The notes: generated by a model not told the origin, from the letters alone. Shown: positions 45,090 to 53,481, counted from the first letter of the stretch. The stretch is DNA of 53,730 nt from a bacterium (GCA_017542305.1 JAFXXK010000018.1:1-53730), one strand, 5' to 3'. A program made the numbers and translations.

Positions 45090-46166
45090 TTAGAACTGAA
45101 TATTTTGTTTATTTTTCTCAAAATTCTTTATATGATTATACCTGTTACGACAATTTCCGTCACTGTCATGCAAATCATACCTTTTCTTATCACAATGTTT
45201 GTCATAATAGTCTTTGGCATTGGCTTTTGATTTATTAAAATATTCTTCAGCTTTAGCGGAATTATGTTTTGCTTTTTCTATTTTTGCCTTTTCCCAATAA
45301 GCAATATATCCGGTGTCGCAGCATTTATTCAAAATTTTATCAGCAATTTCTTCAGCTTCCGCATACTGTTTTTTATGGATTAAAATATCTATTTTATTGG
45401 ACAACAAATAAGACGAAGTACTGTTAAATTTCAACCCTCTTTCGGTATGGATTTCGGCATTTTTCCAGTCTTTAACATCTATTTCAAGACTTGAAATATT
45501 CACAAGTGCAGCTACACTGTCCGGATAAAATTCAAGATATTTTTTATATGCGGCAATTGCTTCCCGATTTCTTTCCATTTCCGCCAAAATGAACCCTTTT
45601 GCAAAATATCCGTCTGCGGCTTTCGGTTTTACTTCAATATATCTGTTTATATAATCAAGCGCTTTTGAATAATTCTCATATTCATAAGTATTTATATATG
45701 CCATTTTATAAAGAGAATATGAATCTTTAGGATTCAATTCCAAGACTCTGTTAAAATATCTCACAGCTTTTTCAAAATCTTCAAGTTCATAATACACAAA
45801 TCCGACATTTACAAGAGTAGCGGTATCATCAGGGTGTATGTCGAGTTCTCTGTTATACAATATTATCGCTTCGTTATACAACTTGTTTTTATATCTTTTT
45901 GAATAATTGTTATCTCGAGCATCCATGAATTTATTATGAGCAATATTGAAATCTATCCAAGTTAATTTTGGATTTAATTTTTTTGAAGCTGCCAATGCCC
46001 AATTTGACCAAACATAGACTTTATTCTTGGATAACATCATCCCAAAACGCATAAGGTCATTACCCTTTTTCTTTTGCCAAACAGGATTGGAAACCATTAT
46101 AAACAAATTCAAAAATAACAAACAAACTAATGTTATCGTTAATATCGCAATATATCTTTTTTCCAT
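45090..46166 (-). CDS. Membrane-anchored TPR protein
   Basis: 358 aa. One N-terminal TM (IAILTITLVCLLFLNLFIMV, about 6-25), then at least five TPR-like helical pairs between about 92 and 310, e.g. ATLVNVGFVYYELEDFEKAV, DSYSLYKMAYINTYEYENYS and ADGYFAKGFILAEMERNREA. The end is basic with Cys. TPRs mediate protein assembly; the domain probably faces outside or the periplasm. AAAGGAA precedes the ATG. It lies beside glf, so a role in envelope assembly is plausible. Confidence 0.8.
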   Translation of the reverse strand: MEKRYIAILTITLVCLLFLNLFIMVSNPVWQKKKGNDLMRFGMMLSKNKVYVWSNWALAASKKLNPKLTWIDFNIAHNKFMDARDNNYSKRYKNKLYNEAIILYNRELDIHPDDTATLVNVGFVYYELEDFEKAVRYFNRVLELNPKDSYSLYKMAYINTYEYENYSKALDYINRYIEVKPKAADGYFAKGFILAEMERNREAIAAYKKYLEFYPDSVAALVNISSLEIDVKDWKNAEIHTERGLKFNSTSSYLLSNKIDILIHKKQYAEAEEIADKILNKCCDTGYIAYWEKAKIEKAKHNSAKAEEYFNKSKANAKDYYDKHCDKKRYDLHDSDGNCRNRYNHIKNFEKNKQNIQF

Positions 46167-46240
46167 ATCATTTCCTTTGCCGTACTTTATTTTATACCTT
46201 TTTTAAAATTATGGCAAATGTTTTCAATTAATTTAAAAAC

Positions 46241-46269
46241 TTGCCAAAACTCGCAAAAAGTTGTATTAT
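46241..46269 (+). promoter_or_regulatory. Promoter of the lipoprotein/pilin-like pair
   Basis: TTGCCA (46241-46246), 17 bases, TATTAT (46264-46269). Same -35 hexamer as at 32085. Predicted start near 46276, just before the GGGGGTG ribosome site at 46284. Confidence 0.6.
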
Positions 46270-46294
46270 ATCAAAATATATTCGGGGGTGTTAT

Positions 46295-46906
46295 ATGAGA
46301 AAAAGAAGTCTCTTTGCATTATTTGTAATCACATCAATTTTTATGTCGTTATGCTGCGTAGGATGCGGAATACAAAACCGTTCGTCTAAAAAGCTGCCTC
46401 CGCAGTCTTATGATGAATGGGTAAAACAAAACGGCACACCACCTGTCGCAGCGAAAAAGACTGCCTCTGCGCCAAAAGCCAAAACAAACAATCGACCACA
46501 ACAACCGACAGGGCCTTTATACGGACAGGAAATTCCTGCTGCCATATATGATAATACTATGCCTGAAGATAAGTTCTCAGGACTTATTCGCGGAAACAAA
46601 AAGGTTGTATTTTTCTCCTATGCGGACTGCAGTATCGGAAGAAGATACAACAGCGAAATATCCGATATTTTAGGACAGAATAATTTATATAACAATTACT
46701 ACTACATGCCGGATTTACATAGCAACGGCTCTTCAACAATGGTAGTCTGCAAAAAACCGGGCACTGCGGATTGCGTAGAGAATTTCTTATACCAGAATTG
46801 TTCGGGACAGGTTTGTATTATTAATCCTAAGCAAAGACGTGTGGTATATGTATCACATGAAAAAAGAGATTTAGCAGAACAATTAATATCATTAAAAGAT
46901 TGGTAA
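46295..46906 (+). CDS. Lipoprotein with thioredoxin-like domain
   Basis: 203 aa from the ATG at 46295 (GGGGGTG upstream). Signal peptide with lipobox CCVGCG, so probably lipidated. A Pro/Ala/Lys linker (about 30-80) is followed by a domain whose strands (KKVVFFSYADCSIGRRYNSE, YYMPDLHS, QVCIINPKQRRVVYVS) suggest a thioredoxin-like fold. The usual CxxC is reduced to a single Cys (ADCSIG), so redox activity is uncertain. It precedes the membrane/pilin-like gene by 15 bp. Confidence 0.6.
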   Translation: MRKRSLFALFVITSIFMSLCCVGCGIQNRSSKKLPPQSYDEWVKQNGTPPVAAKKTASAPKAKTNNRPQQPTGPLYGQEIPAAIYDNTMPEDKFSGLIRGNKKVVFFSYADCSIGRRYNSEISDILGQNNLYNNYYYMPDLHSNGSSTMVVCKKPGTADCVENFLYQNCSGQVCIINPKQRRVVYVSHEKRDLAEQLISLKDW

Positions 46907-46921
46907 TAAGGACAGAAAAAT

Positions 46922-47758
46922 ATGGAAAACAATATTCTTGATAACAACGAAACAAATTCATCCGGTTCCGGGAGAGATGCATCAATACCGAGAGAAATCC
47001 GACGCTTCAACTGGGGTGCTTTTTTCTTCACATGGATTTGGGGACTGTTTAATAACTCTTTCTTAACCTTAATAAATTTAGGATACAACGTATTGGTTGT
47101 AATTCTGGCATTCTTTGCCGGTATAATTGCAGGTATAGCAGGAGTATCGGATGCGGCATTCGGACTATTGTTACTTGTGATACAAGTTTTGGTAGGTTTA
47201 GGCGATCTGATTTTAAGAATTTGGTTTGGGGCAAGAGGAAATGTTTGGGCATGGCGTAATAAACGCTGGAAAGATACCGCTCATTTCAACGATATTCAAA
47301 GAATATGGGCAATTGTCAGCCTTGTATTTATGCTGTTATATGTATTTGCATTTGTAGGAATTATTGCTGCTATGGCAATTCCTACTCTTATGACAAGCAC
47401 AAGTTCCGCCAAAAACAGAGTTGTTATGCTCAGATCAGTTAACAGCATAAATCAGGCAGCCCTTATGAATGAGGCTTTAGAAAACAAATGTATTATGACT
47501 TCTTCAGGATTGGCAAAATGTTTCGGAGCCAGAATGACGGGTAATATATCCGGTAATACAATAACCGAAAGCTATGGTACAGAATTTTCTTTTTACGGTG
47601 ACGGCAGATGCCGCAACAAAAACACCTGTTATGTTCTGATAGATGTAAAACGTGCAGGCGGAACAGATTCTGCTAAACTTCATTTGTATTCTGACAGAGG
47701 CTATATAAAGGTTAATGATGAAGATTTGAGAACATTAACCGCAAAATACCGCAAATAA
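46922..47758 (+). CDS. DUF2628-like membrane domain fused to a pilin-like domain
   Basis: 278 aa. Residues about 28-125 have NWGAFFFTWIWGLFNNSF, two hydrophobic segments and GNVWAWRNKRWKD, as in DUF2628-type inner-membrane proteins. Then comes a TM (SLVFMLLYVFAFVGIIAAMAIPTLM, split across about 132-157) whose GIIAAMAIP end closely resembles the pilin N-terminal helix (GIlAAiAiP), followed by a Cys-containing soluble domain (about 160-278) like a type IV pilin head. No prepilin peptidase cleavage site is near, so it is not a normal pilin. GGACAG precedes the ATG. Confidence 0.65.
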   Translation: MENNILDNNETNSSGSGRDASIPREIRRFNWGAFFFTWIWGLFNNSFLTLINLGYNVLVVILAFFAGIIAGIAGVSDAAFGLLLLVIQVLVGLGDLILRIWFGARGNVWAWRNKRWKDTAHFNDIQRIWAIVSLVFMLLYVFAFVGIIAAMAIPTLMTSTSSAKNRVVMLRSVNSINQAALMNEALENKCIMTSSGLAKCFGARMTGNISGNTITESYGTEFSFYGDGRCRNKNTCYVLIDVKRAGGTDSAKLHLYSDRGYIKVNDEDLRTLTAKYRK

Positions 47759-47810
47759 ATTAATCGAAATTATTGTTCCGGTTTCTTTACGCAGAATGAT
47801 GTTGGATTAA

Positions 47811-47843
47811 CAGATATGTCCGGATTTGACATATCTGTTTTTT
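47811..47843 (+). terminator. Terminator after the pilin-like gene
   Basis: CAGATATGTC pairs with GACATATCTG (47811-47820 and 47828-47837), loop 7 bases, then TTTTTT. Confidence 0.85.
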
Positions 47844-47884
47844 ATAATACCCATGTCAGATGTAAAAAAGAACAAAGGTACACA

Positions 47885-47941
47885 ATGTCATTTTTGCTCG
47901 TATGTTTAATTTTATATTTTGTATTTTATAATGATGATTAA
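47885..47941 (+). CDS. Possible 18-residue hydrophobic peptide
   Basis: ATG with AAAGG five to nine bases upstream opens MSFLLVCLILYFVFYNDD and stops. A very small membrane peptide is possible, but such ORFs occur by chance in AT-rich DNA. It lies just after a terminator; no promoter with correct spacing was found. Confidence 0.2.
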   Translation: MSFLLVCLILYFVFYNDD

Positions 47942-47961
47942 AAAAAATAGGAAGTTATAAA

Positions 47962-48042
47962 ATGCATTTTTACAAGTGTAAAATAACAGTCGCTTTGAGA
48001 AGAAAGAACATAAATTTTGATAAATTAAATTTATGCAAATAA
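47962..48042 (+). CDS. Possible 26-residue basic peptide
   Basis: AGGAAG 8 bases before an ATG starts MHFYKCKITVALRRKNINF and ends at 48042. It is basic with two Cys. Adjacent to the tiny hydrophobic ORF, the pair could be a micro-operon, but coding is unproven. Confidence 0.2.
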   Translation: MHFYKCKITVALRRKNINFDKLNLCK

Positions 48043-48056
48043 ATTACACACCATAT

Positions 48057-49064
48057 TTATTCTAATCCAAACAAATACTGAAGCATTTTATACAAATATT
48101 CTTTGTTGTATCTGCCATTAATAACAACATCTGCAGAGTTAGGATTGAATGGTATAAGTTTTTTCATATACTCATTTGATGCCGCTAAATCTTTTTGAGA
48201 TTGTTCTTTTGCTGTTCCTAGTTGCGAAGCCCGAGATATAAATCTTTCTGTTCTTACATTTTCCGGAATTTGCATTCTTATAATTAAATCTGCTAAATTT
48301 TCAATCTCTGGAAATTGAGTTTGTAAACCATCTATAAATATATATTTCGAAGCTTCTACTTTTTCAGCTTTTGGATGTGTAATTCCTTTTACAAAATCTA
48401 AAACAGGTGCAAATATATCAGTTCCTGATTTTAAATCTGCAATATCTGTTTCCAATTGTTCAACATTAATTCTGTGAGAATTATTAGCTAAATTATCCTT
48501 AAAAACAGCTTCAAGGCTTGTATCTTTTTTCCCTGTATATGCTTTGTAAAAAGGTGAGTTAAAAAAATTTTTTTTAGCTGATATATTATTTGGAATTATG
48601 TCGGGAGTTAAAATTGATGCCCAGTTATACCACTCATCATTTTTAGATTTATATATAGTTGGATTAATATTTATATTTTTGTTATCAAAAGAATATTTTT
48701 CTTTAACAGAATTAATCCAAGATTTTAAAACTCCAAAAGGTGATAATTCTTCGTAGTGTTCCCAAAATCTTTGCTGAGTATCAGCAACTGATAAATCTCT
48801 ATCTTCAACTTTTTTAATAGTAGTTTCTACAGACATTTTATATCCTGATAAAAATTTTTTGGGGTTATTATGTTTGTTTACTTCTACCCAGTCAATAATA
48901 TCTGAACCCAAAGTGAATTCTACGATATCATTTTTTTCTCCGAGAGTTTTTATTTTTTCTGTTAGTTCTAGAATTTGTTTTGGTTTAAGAAGTTCTTGTT
49001 TTCCTGATATTAAAATATTTGCAGAAAACACTGTATTATTGCTTCCGCTATTGGATATGTTCAT
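48057..49064 (-). CDS. Uridine kinase-like protein lacking the P-loop
   Basis: 335 aa. Residues about 197-325 follow uridine kinase/phosphoribulokinase C-terminal parts: NVEQLETDIADLKSGTDIFAP, ASKYIFIDGLQTQFPEIENLADLIIRMQIPENVRTERFISR in outline, and NPNSADVVING. However, no Walker A is found in its N-terminal 190 aa, so by itself it should not bind ATP as a kinase. NNTVFSANILIS shows the x-Phe-x-Ala start motif. Its ATG overlaps the stop of the nucleotidyltransferase gene (TAATG), so the two are coupled. More AT-rich codon use than the neighbouring genes. Confidence 0.65.
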   Translation of the reverse strand: MNISNSGSNNTVFSANILISGKQELLKPKQILELTEKIKTLGEKNDIVEFTLGSDIIDWVEVNKHNNPKKFLSGYKMSVETTIKKVEDRDLSVADTQQRFWEHYEELSPFGVLKSWINSVKEKYSFDNKNININPTIYKSKNDEWYNWASILTPDIIPNNISAKKNFFNSPFYKAYTGKKDTSLEAVFKDNLANNSHRINVEQLETDIADLKSGTDIFAPVLDFVKGITHPKAEKVEASKYIFIDGLQTQFPEIENLADLIIRMQIPENVRTERFISRASQLGTAKEQSQKDLAASNEYMKKLIPFNPNSADVVINGRYNKEYLYKMLQYLFGLE

Positions 49065-49621
49065 TATAGAGCCTTTCCTAGTTTATTTTTTAATTCCTGT
49101 AAATGTGCATCTATAAAATGTTTTACCGGTTCAGGAACAAGCCCTGTAATACTTCTGTCATTTGCAATGTTGTTGCGGACTTTTGTTGCGGATATGCTGT
49201 TGGTTTTGTCATTTTCAGGAAATATTATTGTTTTTAAATTACTGTTTACTCTTTTGTTAAAATTTGCCAAGTTTTGCTCGAATTCAAATTCACAACCATC
49301 TCTTGCCCCACGAAGAATAAAATCTATATTATGTTCTTTTGCATATTCACCTGTATATCCGTCATAATAATCAACTTTTACATTAGGCAATTCTTTAACA
49401 GATTCTTTTATAAGATTAACCCTTACATCAAATGGCAAAAATTCATTCTTTGGCGTACCCATAACAGGTTTTGCAGGCATTATTATTAGTTCATCAAAAA
49501 GTTGAGAACCTATTTCTGCCATTTTTTTATGACTTACAGTAAAAGGATCAAATCGTCCTACCATTATACCCTTTGCCATAAATTCAGGATTATATACTTT
49601 ACTATAATTATAAATTTGCAT
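49064..49621 (-). CDS. Nucleotidyltransferase of the CoaD/NadD type
   Basis: 185 aa. GRFDPFTVSHKKMAEIG (about 22-38) is the alpha/beta phosphodiesterase signature in which TVSH replaces the classical HxGH, and ISATKVRNNIAND (about 143-155) is the ISxTxxR motif. Such enzymes add AMP or CMP to phosphorylated substrates (pantetheine phosphate, NMN). It is longer than CoaD at its N-terminus (MQIYNYSKVYNPEFMAKG), again with a Phe-x-Ala motif. Neighbours with kinase halves suggest a salvage route. Confidence 0.75.
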   Translation of the reverse strand: MQIYNYSKVYNPEFMAKGIMVGRFDPFTVSHKKMAEIGSQLFDELIIMPAKPVMGTPKNEFLPFDVRVNLIKESVKELPNVKVDYYDGYTGEYAKEHNIDFILRGARDGCEFEFEQNLANFNKRVNSNLKTIIFPENDKTNSISATKVRNNIANDRSITGLVPEPVKHFIDAHLQELKNKLGKAL

Positions 49622-49700
49622 ATATTTAATTAAAAACTCTAAAAATTTTTTTTGCTATTTATAATTAGCAAAAAATTTTTTTTGACGTTTTAAAACATAT

Positions 49701-51008
49701 ATGAAAGTAGATACAAGTTCAATTATTGTAAGTGCAAAACATAATTGCAGAGATAAAGTAAGAAAATATATTGCTGGTAAACATCCGGTTGTAATTGCCA
49801 TTCAGGGTATGCCTGCTTCAGGAAAAACAACATTTTTAAATAATGTGAGTGAATTCTTGACGCAAAATCACATTCCTCATTCTGTTATTCATTCGGATAA
49901 TTATATAAAAGATTTTTCAGAGCTAATGTCGCAAGATAAAACATACAGAGTTGGTATTTTGGATATATTTAAGCAAAATAATATGTTTGTCAACAGCAAA
50001 TCAAAGCCTGATAAACCTCATGGATTTATGGTTAAGAATATAATTACAAGCAGTACTCCTAATGTTGAGATATTAGAACATGAAATAAAAGCAAAAAAAA
50101 TGGGTGATAAACTTACATTTGATACTAAGTCTGTGTTAAAAAAATTAAAACAAGCAAGACAAGAAAAATTAGATTATTTAAATTTATCTGTTTTATTTAT
50201 GCATGACTACAGTGTTGCCGGTAAGTCTTTTACACCGGACGAATTACATTATCCGCATATTGTATCAAAACTTATGGAGTATATGCCAAAATCTGTATTA
50301 AATATCATTCGAGAGATAGAAGCTATTGCAAGTGAAGGTACGCAAGTATATATTTCGAGTGGGAATAAAAAAAATCAATTTAATTTACTTTCATTAGCAA
50401 AAGGAACTTACACCGCAGGTGGTATGGATAAAAAAACACAAATGCCCGTAGAATACTTTACGGATAATTCCCTTGTTAGTCAATATGTTGAACTTCCGTT
50501 TATATTCACAAACAAAAATTCAAAAAAATTCGGATTATACTTAGACTTAGCAAAATTGTCAAAAAGGGAATTGAAGAAAAGAATTGCAACAGAAAAAGAT
50601 TATGAGTTATTACAAAATACTATAGATAAATCAAAATATGAATCTGATGTAATGACTATTCAGTACCAAATACCGTTTTTGCTTCCAATCTCACAACGAA
50701 AAAAAATATACGATTTAAAAAAATTAGCGAGAATATACAATATAGATATTTCGGAAAATTTTCACAATATAGAAAATGTAACACATAGTGACATTTCAAT
50801 GAGACAGTTTTTTAACATGAATTCTAAGGGTGAACGTCATGTAATATCTCCAAGAAAAACACACAATTTCAGATATTGTATATCCGGAACATCTTTTGCC
50901 CCGCCACAAGCAATTTCAGAAGATATTAAACTTAATGAAATTGCAAGAAAAGAAGTAATAAAAAATTATAACTTATATTCAAAATTAATTGAATATTCAC
51001 AAATTTGA
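49701..51008 (+). CDS. P-loop kinase-like protein (uridine kinase or zeta-toxin-like)
   Basis: 435 aa. HPVVIAIQGMPASGKTTFLN has a Walker A, and VIHSDNYIKDF resembles the DDFY/D-N-Y site of uridine kinase. After about residue 110 the fold is not recognisable: KSVLKKLKQARQEKLDYLNL, YISSGNKKNQFN, then a charged end. It lacks the C-terminal kinase lid found in the divergent gene at 48057, making the two look complementary. A zeta-type kinase toxin is the alternative. AT-rich codon use; start MKVDTSS from the ATG at 49701. Confidence 0.62.
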   Translation: MKVDTSSIIVSAKHNCRDKVRKYIAGKHPVVIAIQGMPASGKTTFLNNVSEFLTQNHIPHSVIHSDNYIKDFSELMSQDKTYRVGILDIFKQNNMFVNSKSKPDKPHGFMVKNIITSSTPNVEILEHEIKAKKMGDKLTFDTKSVLKKLKQARQEKLDYLNLSVLFMHDYSVAGKSFTPDELHYPHIVSKLMEYMPKSVLNIIREIEAIASEGTQVYISSGNKKNQFNLLSLAKGTYTAGGMDKKTQMPVEYFTDNSLVSQYVELPFIFTNKNSKKFGLYLDLAKLSKRELKKRIATEKDYELLQNTIDKSKYESDVMTIQYQIPFLLPISQRKKIYDLKKLARIYNIDISENFHNIENVTHSDISMRQFFNMNSKGERHVISPRKTHNFRYCISGTSFAPPQAISEDIKLNEIARKEVIKNYNLYSKLIEYSQI

Positions 51009-51310
51009 TATACACGTCATCAAAGAGAAATTTTTCAAATTACCTATTTTTGTCCTATTATGTAATTTAGGTTTTGTCTATATTGGAGGCAAATATTTAC
51101 CCCTTCAAAAGTCTTTTTGCGGACATTTTTGTTACCGAAATCGAACATTTCGGACATTTTGAGTCAACCGTTTTCCGACCTCAATAAATCGGCAAAGGCT
51201 GGATTGCTTCGGGCTTTTACCCTCGCAATGACGAAAACTACTTCCGACCAAATGTCCTGTTAAAAGGCAACAAGTGTAACGATATTGAACCTTGGTAAAA
51301 ATCCAACACA
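51009..51310. repeat. Interspersed repeat region (RHCEGKSPKQS-type element)
   Basis: The stretch around 51179-51238 contains GATTGCTTCGGGCTTTTACC and CCTCGCAATGACG; its minus-strand reading gives RHCEGKSPKQSS, a peptide string familiar from short intergenic repeats in many bacterial genomes (compare VIASEAKQS-type). It is a non-coding element, more GC-rich than the surroundings. The rest of the 300 bp holds no gene. Confidence 0.6.
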
Positions 51311-51338
51311 AAAAAAGCTGCCTTACGACAGCTTTTTT
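51311..51338. terminator. Bidirectional terminator downstream of tRNA-fMet
   Basis: AAAAAAGCTG pairs with CAGCTTTTTT (51311-51320 and 51329-51338), loop 8 bases. It can end transcription in either direction, including the minus-strand tRNA. Confidence 0.75.
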
Positions 51339-51344
51339 GATAAA

Positions 51345-51421
<77 letters not shown>

Positions 51422-51569
51422 ATAAAAATTGAATAATCTGATACTTAATTATTAAACGCTAAAAATGAAAAATCAACCCCTAATTTCGGAATTAAAATTT
51501 AATTACGAAAAATCAATTCACATGAAAAAACAGAAGACAGTTCCCATCTTGTTATTTATATTTAACAAA

Positions 51570-51735
51570 AAAATAAGCGGAAGACGGGACTTCTCTTGAA
51601 ATTTTTGCTATAAACGGGTCTTGCTTGCCCATATCATAAACTCCGTTTATTCATGGTCAAGGCATCGCCCTCTGCAAAAATTCCGCCGAACCCTGACCAA
51701 GCTCCGTGTACATTCGCATGCAGGTTGATTATAAT
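51570..51735 (-). ncRNA. Candidate structured small RNA (6S-like size)
   Basis: Minus-strand TATAAT (51734-51729) should start transcription near 51720. The transcript (about 150-165 bases) can form GGTCAGGG/CCTTGACC, ATAAACGG/CCGTTTAT and a closing AATTTTTGC/GCAAAAATT stem plus GCGGAA/TTCCGC, and ends at CCGCTTATTTTTTT (T-run to 51570). No ORF. Size and closed-stem layout recall 6S RNA, but I found no diagnostic consensus; SRP RNA, tmRNA and RNase P RNA do not fit. Confidence 0.5.
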
Positions 51736-52123
51736 TATCAGTACTAATGATTATTTTCATGGGGCGGGTTGAGAAAAACGAACCCGTTAATTTGGATTAT
51801 GATTAATCGAAAAACTATGTTTTTCAAAAAATATTTTTTACGTTAACACATTAACTCTGTTTTAATCACATTTCAAGTCCCTTTGAGTGCGCTTAATAAT
51901 TTTTAGTAAATTTGTTTAAAAACGCTGTATGCCAAACACACACTATAATAGAGGCTATTTTTCTAAAATTTTGAGAGCCGGAAAGTATTGATTTTTCGTT
52001 CAAAATTTTAAACAAGTTTAGGAAGAAATGTTAAATAGTCAATCTATCAATCAAAAAAGTGCTATTTAAAATGCAAAAGTCCATAGAAAAAATGCAAAAT
52101 TTTAAAAAATCTACATCGAATAA
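51736..52123. other. AT-rich intergenic stretch before the ATPase gene
   Basis: About 390 bp with no convincing ORF. It holds a hairpin CGGGTT...AACCCG around 51765-51788 upstream of the candidate RNA and long A/T runs. Promoters for the rightward ATPase gene should be here but none is distinct. Confidence 0.4.
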
Positions 52124-53479
52124 ATGAGCAATAAAAAGTCAATATATGCTAAATTTCTAAATAGAATGAAAAGATATGCCATCAAAAAACTTATAACATG
52201 GAAAGAGAGCCAAAACAGAAAACCCCTCATAATAAGAGGTGCAAGACAGGTTGGCAAAACTTGGCTTATGAAAGAATTTGGCAAAACTCAATATAAGAAA
52301 ACCATTTATATAAACTTTGAAGATAACGATTTAATGCGTGAGCATTTTTCAAAAGATTTGAATACAAGTCGTATTATTGAGGGTTTAGAACTTGAACATT
52401 CTAAAATTGATGCCGATAATACGCTGATTATTCTTGATGAAATCCAAGAATGTCCTAAGGCTTTAACGGCTTTAAAATATTTTTATGAAAATAATCCACA
52501 ATATCATATTGTTGCGGCGGGGAGTTTATTAGGTGTAGCACTGCACGAAAATATTTCATTCCCTGTCGGGAAAGTAGATTTCTTGGATTTATATCCGCTA
52601 TCCTTTTTGGAATTTTTGGAAGCAATTGGGGAAGAAAATTTTGTAAAATTATTAGAAAATCCCGCTTCAGATAACATAAAAACATTTAAACCTAAATATA
52701 TTGAATGGCTTAAAAAATATTACTATATTGGCGGAATGCCTGAAGTTGTAAATGACTTTATCAAAAATAATGACTTTCAAAAAGCAAGAAAAATACAGGA
52801 AAGTATTTTAAGTGCTTATACAAGTGATTTTTCAAAACATATTTCTTCAACAGGCAAATTAAAGATTGATTTGCTTTGGGAATCTATTCCAAATCAATTA
52901 ACACAAGAAAGCAAGAAGTTTGTTTATAAAAAAATTAAGCAGAGTGCAAGAGCGGATGAATTTGAAGAAGCTTTATCTTGGCTTATAAATTGTGGGCTTG
53001 TTTATAAAATCAACCGTATAACAAAACCTGCTTTACCGATTAAAGCTTATGAAGATACTAAAGCATTTAAACTGTTTATTTTGGATGTTGGATTGCTTTG
53101 TGCATTGAGTAAACTTCCGGCAAGAACTTTAATTGACGGAGACAAAATTTTTACCGAATTTAACGGATCATTAGCAGAACAATACGTTTTGCAACAGCTA
53201 AAAACTCTTGAAGATATGGAAGTTGCTTATTGGATAAGCAAATCAGGAAATGCAGAAATTGACTTTGTAATACAAACCGATGGATATGTAATCCCTGTTG
53301 AAGTAAAAGCAACAACTAATTTACAGGCAAAATCGCTAAAAGTTTACAGAGAAAAATTTGAACCGGAAATAAGTATAAGAACAAGTCTTGCTGATTTTGA
53401 AATAAATAACGGACTCTACAATATTCCGCTATTTATGGCAGGAAAGTTTGATGAAATTTTGAATCCTAATGAGGTATAA
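52124..53479 (+). CDS. AAA ATPase with DUF4143 domain
   Basis: 451 aa. Walker A is RGARQVGKTWLMKEFG (about 39-54), Walker B LIILDEIQECP (about 103-113), sensor-like VAAGSLLGVALHE, and the C-terminal DUF4143 region (ARADEFEEALSWLINCGLVY ... EQYVLQQLKT) ends in a PD-(D/E)xK-like GNAEIDFVIQTDGYVIPVEVKA segment. Proteins of this family are widespread, often mobile, of unclear role. No strong ribosome site; MKRYAIKKL (52166) is an alternative start. Codon use is AT-rich. Confidence 0.85.
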   Translation: MSNKKSIYAKFLNRMKRYAIKKLITWKESQNRKPLIIRGARQVGKTWLMKEFGKTQYKKTIYINFEDNDLMREHFSKDLNTSRIIEGLELEHSKIDADNTLIILDEIQECPKALTALKYFYENNPQYHIVAAGSLLGVALHENISFPVGKVDFLDLYPLSFLEFLEAIGEENFVKLLENPASDNIKTFKPKYIEWLKKYYYIGGMPEVVNDFIKNNDFQKARKIQESILSAYTSDFSKHISSTGKLKIDLLWESIPNQLTQESKKFVYKKIKQSARADEFEEALSWLINCGLVYKINRITKPALPIKAYEDTKAFKLFILDVGLLCALSKLPARTLIDGDKIFTEFNGSLAEQYVLQQLKTLEDMEVAYWISKSGNAEIDFVIQTDGYVIPVEVKATTNLQAKSLKVYREKFEPEISIRTSLADFEINNGLYNIPLFMAGKFDEILNPNEV

Positions 53480-53481
53480 GA

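Noticed and set aside
47826-47848. TTGACA and TATAAT after the pilin-like gene as a promoter
   Set aside because: The spacer is 11 bases, too short, and TTGACA lies inside the terminator stem.
51570-51735. SRP RNA or tmRNA
   Set aside because: GGTCAGG occurs, but the following CCGGAAGG-AGCAGCC core is missing; no tag ORF or tRNA-like end for tmRNA.
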